A DNA stretch of 64,000 nucleotides from Micromonospora sp. C95 (lineage in GTDB: Bacteria; Actinomycetota; Actinomycetes; Mycobacteriales; Micromonosporaceae). This document shows positions 1 to 8,477 of the stretch, in pieces. Within the stretch, counting starts at the first letter, position 1, and each line of letters starts with the position of its first letter. Position numbers and translations under genes: made by a program. The DNA is taken from NCBI RefSeq assembly GCF_018070465.1, contig NZ_JAGPXT010000010.1, positions 1 through 64,000 of the forward strand, read 5' to 3'. The notes under the pieces were generated by a model. The model did not search any database. It was not told the DNA's origin and worked only from the letters and a program-made list of their open reading frames with translations.

Positions 1-801
1 CTTGTGAGAACTCAGCAGGACCGCATTCCGCTTGACGGACTTGACATGCCAGTGAGCCTCACTCTGCCGATACAGACCGATGTCATCAAAACCGTCACCA
101 TCAAAATCAGCACGCGGCCGACCGCCGTTTCGCCACTGCGCCACACTCTCGCCGCGGAGCACGCTGAGCAGTGCCCGTTTGTTGTCGTAGCTCTCGACCT
201 GGTTGCGGTTCTCGCTGAGGTGGATGTGCCACAGGTGGGAGTCGTCGGAACTCACCGTCGTCTCGTAGCGGAAGTCGTACCCCTCCACCACGTTATCGTT
301 GTCGGTCTGGCCGAAGAACTCGCGCCAGCCGTCCAATCTGGGGTCGTTGGGGTCCTGTCCGGAGGCCAACAGCCGCTTGGAGTACTTGGCGATATTGCCG
401 TAGTCGGCGGCGGCGGCGACCCGCGGCCCAACGGGAAGCGCGTCGAAGTCCGGGTTCACGGCGGGGGCGAATCCCTGGGCCTCCGGGAAGGTCCAGTCGT
501 AGGCCGCGGCCTTGTCCGATGGGCCGCCCTGGTCCACGGCGTCCCGCACCGAGTAGTCGTATGAGGGGTTGGCAGCACGGGTGTTGTGGTAGCCCCGCTT
601 GTTGTTGTAAATGCCGCCGTTCTGCGTGCCACTCTCTAGGGCGAGAAGCTCCTGCATCAGCCACCAGGAGGCCGCAGTGATGCGGTCCGGATTGGGATTC
701 GTGGCCGCAGCTGCCGGTGCGGCAGAAGCGAGTGCGGTGCCTACGCACAGCGCCGTGGCCGTCGCGATACTGAGCGCAGACCTGATAAGTAATCGATGCA
801 C
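1..801 (-). CDS. Secreted FG-GAP repeat protein, C-terminus beyond window
   Basis: The frame is open for 267 codons from GTG at 801 to the window edge, so the C-terminus is missing. A GGGAG ribosome site lies about 9 nt upstream of the GTG. The first ~33 residues form a signal peptide (VHRLLIRSALSIATATALCV, then an Ala-rich cleavage region ending APAAAA). The mature part has a domain of ~185 residues with a conserved-looking block, HLWHIHLSENR, followed by DFDGDGFDDIGLYR at about residue 238, which is the calcium-binding signature of an FG-GAP/VCBS beta-propeller repeat. More repeats probably follow outside the window. The HxWHIHxSxxR block resembles metal-ligand motifs of D-Ala-D-Ala peptidases (M15-like), but this is inference only. 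It is probably an extracellular protein of unknown substrate. Confidence 0.85.
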   Translation of the reverse strand, partial: MHRLLIRSALSIATATALCVGTALASAAPAAAATNPNPDRITAASWWLMQELLALESGTQNGGIYNNKRGYHNTRAANPSYDYSVRDAVDQGGPSDKAAAYDWTFPEAQGFAPAVNPDFDALPVGPRVAAAADYGNIAKYSKRLLASGQDPNDPRLDGWREFFGQTDNDNVVEGYDFRYETTVSSDDSHLWHIHLSENRNQVESYDNKRALLSVLRGESVAQWRNGGRPRADFDGDGFDDIGLYRQSEAHWHVKSVKRNAVLLSSHK

Positions 802-827
802 TTTGAAATCTCCCGTCGCAATAGGGT

Positions 828-845
828 CACGACCTCCAGGTCGTG
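828..845. promoter_or_regulatory. Inverted repeat in leader of the FG-GAP gene
   Basis: CACGACCT and AGGTCGTG are separated by 2 nt and lie 27 nt upstream of the GTG at 801. This could be an operator or a small leader hairpin. Function is unknown. Confidence 0.4.
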
Positions 846-1399
846 GTTGACGAATTCGTGCACTCACCCGCAGGCGTGGCCGAACCATTCCGCTGGCCGC
901 ACGAGAACCTTGGCGGTAATGGGCGATCGTGGTAGCGCCCTCGACATTTGAGGGCACCACGGATGGAGATGACGAGACAATGGGACATACCTTGCACGCT
1001 TGCGAGTGCGACACTGCTGCGGACCCGTCGCTGAATTCGACGCTAGGTGATGGATGGGGCCCGACGCTGCCCCGAACGATGCATGAGTGATATCGATCAC
1101 TCATAAAATCGAGTGGCTTGTTCGAATCACGATTCGCGCTCACAGAGAAATGAATTACACATGTACAGGGATTGAAGAGCGCGTGGCTTTGGATCGGGCA
1201 ACTCCCCGGCCGTCGCCGTGCTCCGTCCAGGAGGCGGCGTGGCCGCATCCATGGACTTCGCAGGCATCCGGCCACGTCAGCCGACGGTCCCGCCACGGTC
1301 GGGACCTTGGTCCTGACGGCTTCGGGTGTTCCGGCCCGCGCGCGGCGGAACGCAGCGGCGCGAGAGTGGTCACGTAAGCAGCTGACCACGGAGGCAACG
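846..1399. other. Long divergent intergenic region
   Basis: Between the FG-GAP gene and the DoxX gene no convincing coding frame is seen. The part up to about 1170 has lower GC than its surroundings, as expected for a promoter region. It holds the inverted repeat at 1083-1104 and a smaller one, CGAATC-ac-GATTCG, at 1123-1136. Confidence 0.5.
1083..1104. promoter_or_regulatory. Operator-like inverted repeat ATGAGTGAT-atcg-ATCACTCAT
   Basis: Perfect 9-bp arms surround a 4-nt spacer in an AT-richer stretch about 300 bp before the DoxX gene. The size and symmetry fit a dimeric repressor site of TetR or MarR type. No adjacent regulator gene is visible, so the cognate protein is unknown. Confidence 0.45.
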
Positions 1400-1993
1400 A
1401 TGACCGTCCACCACGGCACCCACCGATCGATCGAGCGCCCGCTCGAGCACGCCGAACTGCCCGGCGCCATGCTGACCACGACCGCCGCCCGGGCCCTTGC
1501 CGTGCTGCGGATCTCCACCGGCCTCGTCTTCCTCTGGGCCTTCCTCGACAAGACCTTCGGCCTCGGCTACGCGACTCCGGCCGAGCGGGCCTGGATCAAC
1601 GGCGGGTCGCCGACCAAGGGTTTCCTCGCCAACGTCGAGGTGGGACCGTTGCAGTCGATGGCCCACTCGATCGCCGGGACGTGGTGGGCGAACATCCTGT
1701 TCATGGTCGGCCTGGCCGCCATCGGCCTCGCCCTCATCGCCGGCGTCGGCCTGCGGGTGGCGGCCGCCTCGGGCACCCTGATGATGGCGCTGATGTGGCT
1801 GGCCGAATTCCCGTTGGCCCGGTTCACCGCCGGTGGCGACCCGACCGGTTCCACCAATCCGGTGGTCGACTATCACCTGATCTACGCCGTGGTCCTGGTT
1901 GCCCTGGCCGCCGCGTACGGCGGGCACACCTGGGGTCTGGGCCGGCTCTGGGCCCGCCTGCCCTTCGTGCAGCGCCACCGTTGGATGCTCTGA
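1400..1993 (+). CDS. DoxX-like integral membrane protein
   Basis: 197 residues from ATG at 1400, chosen because a GGAGG site lies 5-6 nt upstream; the frame stays open further upstream but without protein-like content. Four hydrophobic helices are visible: ~34-58 (VLRISTGLVFLWAFLDKTFG), ~92-112, ~115-135 and ~156-177. The first helix with its LRxxxGxxFLWAxxDK pattern and the layout match the DoxX/thiosulfate:quinone oxidoreductase subunit family. Members sit in the cytoplasmic membrane and have been linked to sulfur or redox homeostasis in actinobacteria; the substrate cannot be told here. It stands alone, with a convergent regulator gene downstream. Confidence 0.8.
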   Translation: MTVHHGTHRSIERPLEHAELPGAMLTTTAARALAVLRISTGLVFLWAFLDKTFGLGYATPAERAWINGGSPTKGFLANVEVGPLQSMAHSIAGTWWANILFMVGLAAIGLALIAGVGLRVAAASGTLMMALMWLAEFPLARFTAGGDPTGSTNPVVDYHLIYAVVLVALAAAYGGHTWGLGRLWARLPFVQRHRWML

Positions 1994-2053
1994 CGCCCAA
2001 CTCGACAACGGTGCCCGACCGTCACCACGGTCCGGCACCGTTCTCGATGGACA

Positions 2054-2728
2054 TCATCCGGAGGCGGCGGGCGGGTTCGGGGTGGCAAGTCCACTCTCGT
2101 AGGCAAGGACGACGAGCTGAGCCCGGTCTCGGACCTGAAGTTTCACCATGGCCCGACTGATGTGAGTCTTTGCGGTGGCAACACTGATGACCATGTGGGC
2201 GGCGATCTCCTCGTTGGACATGCCACGAGCGGCCAGGGCAACAGCCTCCCGTTCGCGATTGGTGAGCGTGTTCAACGCCGCAGTGCTGCTGGTCGCCGGT
2301 GGTCGAGACACGTACGCGGCGATAAGCCGGCGCGTGATGACGGGTGCCAGTAACGCGTCGCCCCGCGCGGCGACGCGAATCCCGTGCAACAGATCGGCCG
2401 GTTCGGTGTCCTTCACGAGGAAACCGGCGGCCCCGATGCGCAACGCGGCGTACACGTGCTCGTCCAAACCGTAATTGGTCAGGATGACGACGTGCACACC
2501 GGCGAGCATCGGGTCGGCGGCGATCTGCCGAGTGGCCTCAATCCCGTCGAGGACGGGCATCTGAATGTCGATCAGAGCCACGTCGGGCAGGTGCCGTGCG
2601 GCAAGCGCAACGGCCTGATACCCGTTGGCTCCTTCCGCGACCACCTCCAGGTCGTCCTCGGCGTCGATCAGCGCGCGGAACCCAGCCCGGATGAGGGACT
2701 GGTCGTCGACGAGCATCACGCGGATCAT
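2054..2728 (-). CDS. NarL/LuxR-family response regulator
   Basis: 224 residues. The N-terminal receiver domain (1-~120) has the acidic pair D8/D9, phospho-acceptor D54 (ALIDIQMP), T84 and K106 (FLVKDTEP). The C-terminal LuxR helix-turn-helix (~155-215) contains LTNREREAVALAARGMSNEE and a VATAKTHISRAM recognition helix. It should be the DNA-binding partner of the kinase immediately upstream, whose stop overlaps its ATG by 4 bp (ATGA), implying translational coupling. The divergent MMPL-hydrolase pair starting at 4080 is the most obvious candidate target, but this is inferred from position only. Confidence 0.93.
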   Translation of the reverse strand: MIRVMLVDDQSLIRAGFRALIDAEDDLEVVAEGANGYQAVALAARHLPDVALIDIQMPVLDGIEATRQIAADPMLAGVHVVILTNYGLDEHVYAALRIGAAGFLVKDTEPADLLHGIRVAARGDALLAPVITRRLIAAYVSRPPATSSTAALNTLTNREREAVALAARGMSNEEIAAHMVISVATAKTHISRAMVKLQVRDRAQLVVLAYESGLATPNPPAASG

Positions 2729-3870
2729 GGGGCCACCGCCCAGGGCAGGGTCGCCTGTACGCCGAATCCGCAGCTGTCGCCGGGGCCGACGTCCAACGAG
2801 CCGCCGAGTGCGGTGACGCGCTCCCGCATGCCGGTCAGTCCGACGCCCGCGACGACCTCACCATCGTTGCCGTGCCCGTCGTCATCGACCCGAATGACCA
2901 GTGCGTGCTCGCGGTAATGCAGCCGGACAGCGGCGGTGGCCGGCCCGGCGTGCTTAACGACGTTTGTCAACGCTTCCTGGATGATGCGGAATGCGGCCCG
3001 GTCGACCGGGGCCGGCAGGTTCCGAGGTTCCCCGGTGACCGTCACGGTGATTGCCAACCCGGCCTCCTGCAGGTCGCGGATCAGGTTGTCCAGCCGGTCC
3101 AAGCTCGCTCCGGGCGAGTTGTCGACGGCGCGCAGGACGTTGAGGGTGGCACGCAGTTCGCGCATCGCCTCCTGGCTCGCCTTCTGAATGGTGACCAGGG
3201 CCTCGGGGACTGGTTGAGCGTGCTTGCGCGACAGGTGTATGGCCACGCCGGCCTGCACGTTGATGATCGAGATGCAATGGGTGAGGGAGTCGTGCAGCTC
3301 GCGGGCTATTCGCAGGCGTTCCTCGTCGGCTCGACGCCGAGCGGCCTCCTCCCGGGTGCGCTCCGCCTCGATCGCGCGTTGTTCGGCGTGCTGAAGGTGG
3401 ATGCGACGCTGCCGGGACAGCTCGGCGGCGACGCAGCTGGCCACCATCCAACCAATGAGCAGGAACCAGCGTTGGAAGACGTCCGGTGCCGTCGCGGCGG
3501 TCGCGGCCACGCCAACATCACCGACAAAACCGCCCACCAGGATGATTCCGATGGCCGTCCCGGCAGCCCGCCGCAGCCCTGTCCGGACGGCGGCATACAG
3601 CGCCACCAGGACAGGTAGCGCGGCGGCCAGACCGGGGTATCCCCGTATCTGGTAAATCAGGAGACAGCCGGTGGTGACCACCAGAACGAGGGTCGGCGCC
3701 CGCCACCGCGCGACCACCGCCACCGCCGCGACGAACAGCAGGAGCGCGCCAGCGGGATCGAGTGGTAACCGACCAGGTGCGGCGGTGGCCGCGCTGACGA
3801 ACACCAGCACGACGAGACCGGCGGTTTCGGCCACCAACCGCCGTCCGTCACGCCCTGCGTCGTCAGCCAT
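2725..3870 (-). CDS. HisKA_3-type membrane sensor histidine kinase
   Basis: 381 residues when started at ATG 3870 (MADDAGRDGRR); an in-frame GTG at 3984 would add 38 residues that look like upstream DNA. About five membrane helices fill residues ~13-150, with no extracellular domain, so it probably senses the membrane or a lipophilic compound. A coiled, charged segment (~155-185) leads to the dimerisation/phosphotransfer helix with RELHDSL; the phospho-accepting His is about residue 193. The HATPase domain shows the N-box EALTNVVKH and the G-boxes DDDGHG and GVGLTGMRERV. It phosphorylates the overlapping NarL-type regulator. Confidence 0.9.
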   Translation of the reverse strand: MADDAGRDGRRLVAETAGLVVLVFVSAATAAPGRLPLDPAGALLLFVAAVAVVARWRAPTLVLVVTTGCLLIYQIRGYPGLAAALPVLVALYAAVRTGLRRAAGTAIGIILVGGFVGDVGVAATAATAPDVFQRWFLLIGWMVASCVAAELSRQRRIHLQHAEQRAIEAERTREEAARRRADEERLRIARELHDSLTHCISIINVQAGVAIHLSRKHAQPVPEALVTIQKASQEAMRELRATLNVLRAVDNSPGASLDRLDNLIRDLQEAGLAITVTVTGEPRNLPAPVDRAAFRIIQEALTNVVKHAGPATAAVRLHYREHALVIRVDDDGHGNDGEVVAGVGLTGMRERVTALGGSLDVGPGDSCGFGVQATLPWAVAP

Positions 3871-4079
3871 GCTTCGCACGATAGGCAGTCCTGCCCTCGT
3901 GCCGCGTCCGCCGACAGGCTCAGCGTCCACTACCGCACGGGAGGTAGGCGGAGCCGGTATGAGACGTCGGTGGTAGCCGCACATGCCTTCCGCTGCGGGA
4001 CGACCGCGTGCCGTTGAGCCGGCATCCTCACTCTCACCGGATCAACAACCCGGTCCGTCACCGCAGAAAGGCGGAGCCC

Positions 4080-6227
4080 GTGTCACGGATGACGAGATGG
4101 GTGCTCGCGCACCAGCTGCCGGTGGTCTTCGTCTGGGTGACGCTCGCGCTGGCCGGCGCGGCGCTGGCCGGTGACACCATCGACCGACTCAGCTATCAGA
4201 CGCGGCTGCCGGACCGCGCGGGCCAGCAGGCAAACGACGCCATCGCTGAACGTTTCGGTAACACCGGTGGCCGCAACGCCCCCCTGTTGCTGGTGGTGAC
4301 CGTGCCGCCGGGCGCGACCCTCGACAGCCCCGATGTGGGTCGGCAGTGGACGGCGCTCGTGCAACGAGTGACGCCCCCCGGCGGACGCAACGCAGCATAC
4401 CGTGGACCCGGCAGCGAAGCGCTGCTCTCGGCGGACGGACGCACCACAGTGGCGTTGGTCTACCCTCCGGCGAATCCGTCGAACGCGCCCTACGAGCGGT
4501 GGCTGCCCGGCATCCGGGCAGAGGTCGCTCAAGCCAGGATCGCGGGTGCACCGGTCGAGTTGACCGGTCAGCCGGTACTGTCCGGCCGCAACAGCGGCGC
4601 GCAGCCCGGACCGATCTACGAGACGCTCATCGGCGCGGCAGGGGCGTTGTTCGTGCTGGTCCTCGTCTTCGGTAGCGGCCTCGCCGTCGTGCCGGTGCTG
4701 ATGGCGGCGGTGGCCATTCCGACGACGTTTCTACTGGTACGCGGGATCACCGAGGTCACCGACGTCTCGTTCATCGCGCAGTTCCTGGTGGCGCTCATCG
4801 GCCTCGGCGTGGCGATCGACTATGCGTTACTCGTCGTCACGCGCTGGCGGGAGGAACGGACCAGGCCCGACACCCGCGGTCCCGACCCCGCAACGCGCGC
4901 CGAGGCGATCGTGAGATCCATGGCCAGTGCTGGCCGTACGGTGGTGATCAGCGGCGCGACGGTGGCTGTATCACTCGCGGCACTCGTGGTGCTGCCGGTG
5001 CCATTCCTACGCAGCGTCGGTTACGCCGGTCTGCTCATCCCGCTGGTCAGCGTTGCCGTTGCCGGCACCTTGTTGCCGGTCATTCTCTACTCCCTCGGCG
5101 ACCGGTTGGACCGGCCGCGTCGTGAGCGCCGCCCGGACAGCCGGATCTGGACCCGGATCGCCCGCGCCACCACTCGACGCCCCGTAGTCGGCGCCCTGGT
5201 GAGCGGCGGGGTTCTGGTCGCCCTGGCCGCACCCGTGCTAACCCTGCAACTGGGCCAGCCGGCTACCTCGACGTTGGCCCCGCAAAGTCCATCAGGCCGG
5301 GCCTTCCAGCAGCTCATCGATGCGGGTCACGGTGCCGGCATCGCCCGCCCCGTCGAGGTCCTCGTCGCCGCCGACGCCACCGACACCACTCAGGAGCGGC
5401 TTCGTCGTATCGACGGTGTCGCGGGCACCGTCGCCGAACCGAGCTGGAGGCGCGGCGAGCTTCAGATCATCGATGTGTGGACGGTGCAGGACCCGTCCGA
5501 CGATGGCGGCCGGGCGGCGGTGGCGGCCGTGCTGGAGACCGCCCGGCAAGCCTCGACCGCCCTGGCCGGTGGGGGTCCGGCAACCGACGCCGACTTCATC
5601 GAGGCCGTCTACGGCTCGTTCGGACCCATCCTGCTCTTCATCGCCGTGCTCACCTTCGTCATCCTGGCCCGGACCCTGCGGTCGATCGTGCTGCCGCTGA
5701 AGGCCCTGGCTCTCAACGCGCTGTCCACCTGTGCGGCGTACGGCGTGGTGGTGTTGATCTGGCAGCAGGGCTACGGCAGTGAATTGCTGTTCGGCACGCC
5801 CGCCATCGGGGCGATAACCATCTGGATCCCGATCGCCGTCTTCGCCTTCCTCTTCGGACTCTCCATGGACTACGAGGTGTTCATCCTGCACCGCGTACGG
5901 GAGGCGCACCTCGACCTGACCGCCGAGGGTGAGCCCGACACGGTCGTGTCCTCGGTCGTGACGGGAATCGGCCGGACCGGACGGCTCGTCACGTCGGCCG
6001 CGCTCATCCTCTTTCTCGCCTTCACCGCCCTGGCCAGCGTCCCGATCACCGATGTGCGGGTGTTCGCCACCGCTCTGGCGGCAGGCATCGTCATCGATGC
6101 CACCCTGGTCCGAGGTGTCCTTACCCCGGCTGTGATCACTCTCCTCGGCCGCTCGAACTGGTGGTTCCCTCGCCCGCCGAGCCGCCTGCTCAGCTCGGTG
6201 CTGAGCCGGCGACCGCACTCGACCTAG
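4080..6227 (+). CDS. MMPL/RND-superfamily exporter
   Basis: 715 residues from GTG 4080, which follows an AAAGGCGGAG site closely; ATG 4089 is the alternative start. The fold is two repeats, each a single helix, a periplasmic loop domain and a bundle of five helices. The proton-relay Asp-Tyr pairs of MMPL proteins are present in the fourth helix (GVAIDYALL) and tenth helix (GLSMDYEVF). Such pumps use the proton gradient to export lipids, polyketides or drugs. The gene is divergent from the two-component pair at 2054-3870 and is followed after 19 bp by an alpha/beta hydrolase, probably in one operon. The substrate is unknown. Confidence 0.93.
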   Translation: MSRMTRWVLAHQLPVVFVWVTLALAGAALAGDTIDRLSYQTRLPDRAGQQANDAIAERFGNTGGRNAPLLLVVTVPPGATLDSPDVGRQWTALVQRVTPPGGRNAAYRGPGSEALLSADGRTTVALVYPPANPSNAPYERWLPGIRAEVAQARIAGAPVELTGQPVLSGRNSGAQPGPIYETLIGAAGALFVLVLVFGSGLAVVPVLMAAVAIPTTFLLVRGITEVTDVSFIAQFLVALIGLGVAIDYALLVVTRWREERTRPDTRGPDPATRAEAIVRSMASAGRTVVISGATVAVSLAALVVLPVPFLRSVGYAGLLIPLVSVAVAGTLLPVILYSLGDRLDRPRRERRPDSRIWTRIARATTRRPVVGALVSGGVLVALAAPVLTLQLGQPATSTLAPQSPSGRAFQQLIDAGHGAGIARPVEVLVAADATDTTQERLRRIDGVAGTVAEPSWRRGELQIIDVWTVQDPSDDGGRAAVAAVLETARQASTALAGGGPATDADFIEAVYGSFGPILLFIAVLTFVILARTLRSIVLPLKALALNALSTCAAYGVVVLIWQQGYGSELLFGTPAIGAITIWIPIAVFAFLFGLSMDYEVFILHRVREAHLDLTAEGEPDTVVSSVVTGIGRTGRLVTSAALILFLAFTALASVPITDVRVFATALAAGIVIDATLVRGVLTPAVITLLGRSNWWFPRPPSRLLSSVLSRRPHST

Positions 6228-6246
6228 ATCAGATAGGACGGCAGCT

Positions 6247-7284
6247 ATGGCACCCCCGACACACCCGCCGCGTCGACACCGCCTTCGGAGGGCTCTTGTC
6301 GCGGCGCTGAGCATCCTGGTCGGCCTCCCAGTGCTGGCTGCGGTCGGCCTGACCCTGTGGGACGGCGGCGTCGACCTCGATCCGCAGCGCGAGTTGCTGC
6401 CGGGAGTCGCGATCAACCTACGGACCGCCGACACAGACCTGGGCCCGGTCGAGTACGACCTCTCCGGTGACGACGGTCCCGTCGTGCTTTCGGTACACGC
6501 CGGGCTGGGCGGTGCCGACCAGGGTCGGCTGTTCGCCAACTGGCTGCACGACGAATTCCGGATCCTGAGCCCGTCGCGCCCGGGCTACCTCGGCACTCCG
6601 CTGCGCAGCGGACGAACCCTGGCCGAGCAGGCCGACCTGCTGGCCGCCCTGCTCGACGAGCTCGACATCGAGCAGGTCGGCGTGTTCGCGGTGTCGGCTG
6701 GCAGTCCGGTCGCGTACACCTTCGCCGCCCGTCACCCAGGGCGGGTGTGGGGCCTGGTCTCGATCAGCGGCGTCAGCCTGCCCAACCCGGATGCCGCCCC
6801 CGGCTCCGCCCTGCGTTCGGCCTTCTTGAACTCGATCGGCCAGAAGCTCGCCAAGCTGACCGCATCGATATCGCTCGAATCGATCGTTGCCGGCACTCTC
6901 GACGAGACCAGCACGTTCACCGAAGAGCAGAAGGCGCAACGCGTCGACCACATCACGCACACGGAGGACGTCCGGCTCTTCTTCACGGCGATGTTCGACA
7001 CCACCTTCCCGTACGAGAAACGCATGCCCGGCACCCGCAACGACACGCTCCAGACGCGCGAGATGCGGCTCGCCTTCGACCGGATCGCCGCACCGGTCCT
7101 CGTCATGCATGGTGACCGCGACGGCGACGTGCCGTTCGAGCACGGCGAGCACGCCGTAGCCCAGATCCGGGCAGCGCGGCACCAATGGATGCCGGAGGAG
7201 GACCATCTCGGATTCTGGCTGGGTCCCCGCGCTGAGGAGTGGCAACAGGTCGTCCGGGCGTTCCTACGCGAGCACGCCGGCTGA
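6247..7284 (+). CDS. Membrane-anchored alpha/beta hydrolase
   Basis: 345 residues; ATG 6247 has an AGGACGG site upstream. An N-terminal basic segment and helix (~14-38) anchor or secrete the protein. The hydrolase core spans ~65-343. The nucleophile elbow reads AVSAGS, so the usual first Gly of GxSxG is Ala. The acid is probably in HGDRDGDVP and the base is the His of EEDHLGFW. It lies 19 bp behind the MMPL gene and is probably co-expressed, suggesting it acts on the exported compound or on membrane lipids. It could be an esterase, lipase or peptidase-like member; substrate not predictable. Confidence 0.85.
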   Translation: MAPPTHPPRRHRLRRALVAALSILVGLPVLAAVGLTLWDGGVDLDPQRELLPGVAINLRTADTDLGPVEYDLSGDDGPVVLSVHAGLGGADQGRLFANWLHDEFRILSPSRPGYLGTPLRSGRTLAEQADLLAALLDELDIEQVGVFAVSAGSPVAYTFAARHPGRVWGLVSISGVSLPNPDAAPGSALRSAFLNSIGQKLAKLTASISLESIVAGTLDETSTFTEEQKAQRVDHITHTEDVRLFFTAMFDTTFPYEKRMPGTRNDTLQTREMRLAFDRIAAPVLVMHGDRDGDVPFEHGEHAVAQIRAARHQWMPEEDHLGFWLGPRAEEWQQVVRAFLREHAG

Positions 7285-7317
7285 TTCGTGCGACCGCACC
7301 GGCGCGGCTGTCGCTGC

Positions 7318-8277
7318 TCAGTCGGTTCCGGCGCGTCGGGCGCGGGCCCGACGGCGGCCCTCCTGCATGGCCTGCACCCTCGGTACGGGAATCGCCCGGC
7401 CCTCCTCGATCAAATCGACCGGGAGCCGCTGGGGTGCCGGTATCAGGTCGGCCCACGGATCCCGCTGCGCCACCAGCGCCGGGACCGTCCGGATGGTGAA
7501 GTCCGCCGGGGTGACGGACGCCAGGTCCGGCCAGGGCACCGGGAAGGAGACCGGCACGCCGGGACGCAGTCGGGGGCTGTACACCGACACGACCGTCGCG
7601 CCGCCGGTGCGGGTGGGGTCGACGAAGACCTTGCCGCCCCGGTCCTCACGGATGAAGGCGGTGGTCGCCAGCGCCGGATCCAGTCGTTCCGCCCGAACCG
7701 CGAGGGCCCGGGTGGCCGCAGCCAACTCCTCGGCGTCGGAGCCGGGCTCGACCGGGACGAAGACGTGCACCCCCTTGGCGCCGCTGGTCTTCACCGCGCC
7801 CGCCAGCCCGGCGTCGGCGAGGGCCTGCCGGACCAGCAGCGCGGCCGCCACTCCGGCCGCGAACCCACCACCCTCCGGCGGATCGAGGTCCAGCACCAGG
7901 TGGGTGGGACGGCTCAGGTCGTCGACCACGGCCAGGGTGGGGTGGTACTCGACGGCCCGCTGGTTGGCGAACCAGAGCAGGGTACGGCGGTCGTCGCAGA
8001 GCGCGTACGCGATCTCCCGGCGGGACGCCTCGGCCCAGATCGACACCCGGCGTACCCAGTCCGGGGTGTAGCGCGGCAGGTTCTTCTGCATGAACTGCGG
8101 CTGTCCCGGGCGCACCCGGACCACCGACAGCGGACGGCCGCGCAGCTGCGGGACGATCCGGTCGGCCACCGCGTCGAGGTAGTCGACCAGGTCGCGCTTG
8201 CTCGCGCCCGATCCGTCGAACAACGGCTGGTCGAGATTGGTAAGCGCGACCCCGTCCCGGGTCTCGTCAGCCCCCAT
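7318..8277 (-). CDS. LigD-type polymerase/primase-domain protein
   Basis: 319 residues from ATG 8277 (MGADETRDGVALTNLDQPLF); longer in-frame starts run into the TetR promoter and are unlikely. The whole protein is the LigD polymerase domain (an archaeo-eukaryotic primase relative): the metal-binding LDLDPP motif, TSGAKGVHVFVPV and the late RTVPAL segment are present. In bacterial non-homologous end joining this domain adds (ribo)nucleotides at DNA ends. There is no ligase or nuclease domain and no Ku gene beside it, so it is a stand-alone PolDom protein, as many actinomycetes carry alongside split LigD components. Confidence 0.9.
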   Translation of the reverse strand: MGADETRDGVALTNLDQPLFDGSGASKRDLVDYLDAVADRIVPQLRGRPLSVVRVRPGQPQFMQKNLPRYTPDWVRRVSIWAEASRREIAYALCDDRRTLLWFANQRAVEYHPTLAVVDDLSRPTHLVLDLDPPEGGGFAAGVAAALLVRQALADAGLAGAVKTSGAKGVHVFVPVEPGSDAEELAAATRALAVRAERLDPALATTAFIREDRGGKVFVDPTRTGGATVVSVYSPRLRPGVPVSFPVPWPDLASVTPADFTIRTVPALVAQRDPWADLIPAPQRLPVDLIEEGRAIPVPRVQAMQEGRRRARARRAGTD

Positions 8278-8429
8278 CCGATCACCATCCCGGGCGGACG
8301 CCCGGTGGTCAACCGGAACCCGCAGGTGATCCGTTGATGCCGTCAGCTCGACAGGCTGTGGGAGGACGGCGCTGGGCAGCCGGGCGGAGAGCCAATCCGG
8401 CACCGCTGGTTGTGGGAAACGCCACTGAT

Positions 8430-8463
8430 CTGACCGATCGGTCAGCTCTGACCGATCGGTCAG
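8430..8463. promoter_or_regulatory. Tandem TetR operators
   Basis: Two identical perfect 16-bp palindromes, CTGACCGATCGGTCAG, occupy 8430-8445 and 8448-8463, with centres 18 bp apart. They end 14 bp before the TetR start codon. This is a textbook autorepression site for the downstream TetR gene and its MMPL pump. Confidence 0.85.
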
Positions 8464-8477
8464 GCATGCTGGGAGTC

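Noticed and set aside
3871..3984. N-terminal extension of the NarL-type sensor kinase to GTG 3984
   Set aside because: The 38 added residues are Arg/Pro-rich, not hydrophobic or conserved in style, and would use up half of the divergent promoter region; ATG 3870 gives a normal N-terminus, though the longer form is not excluded.
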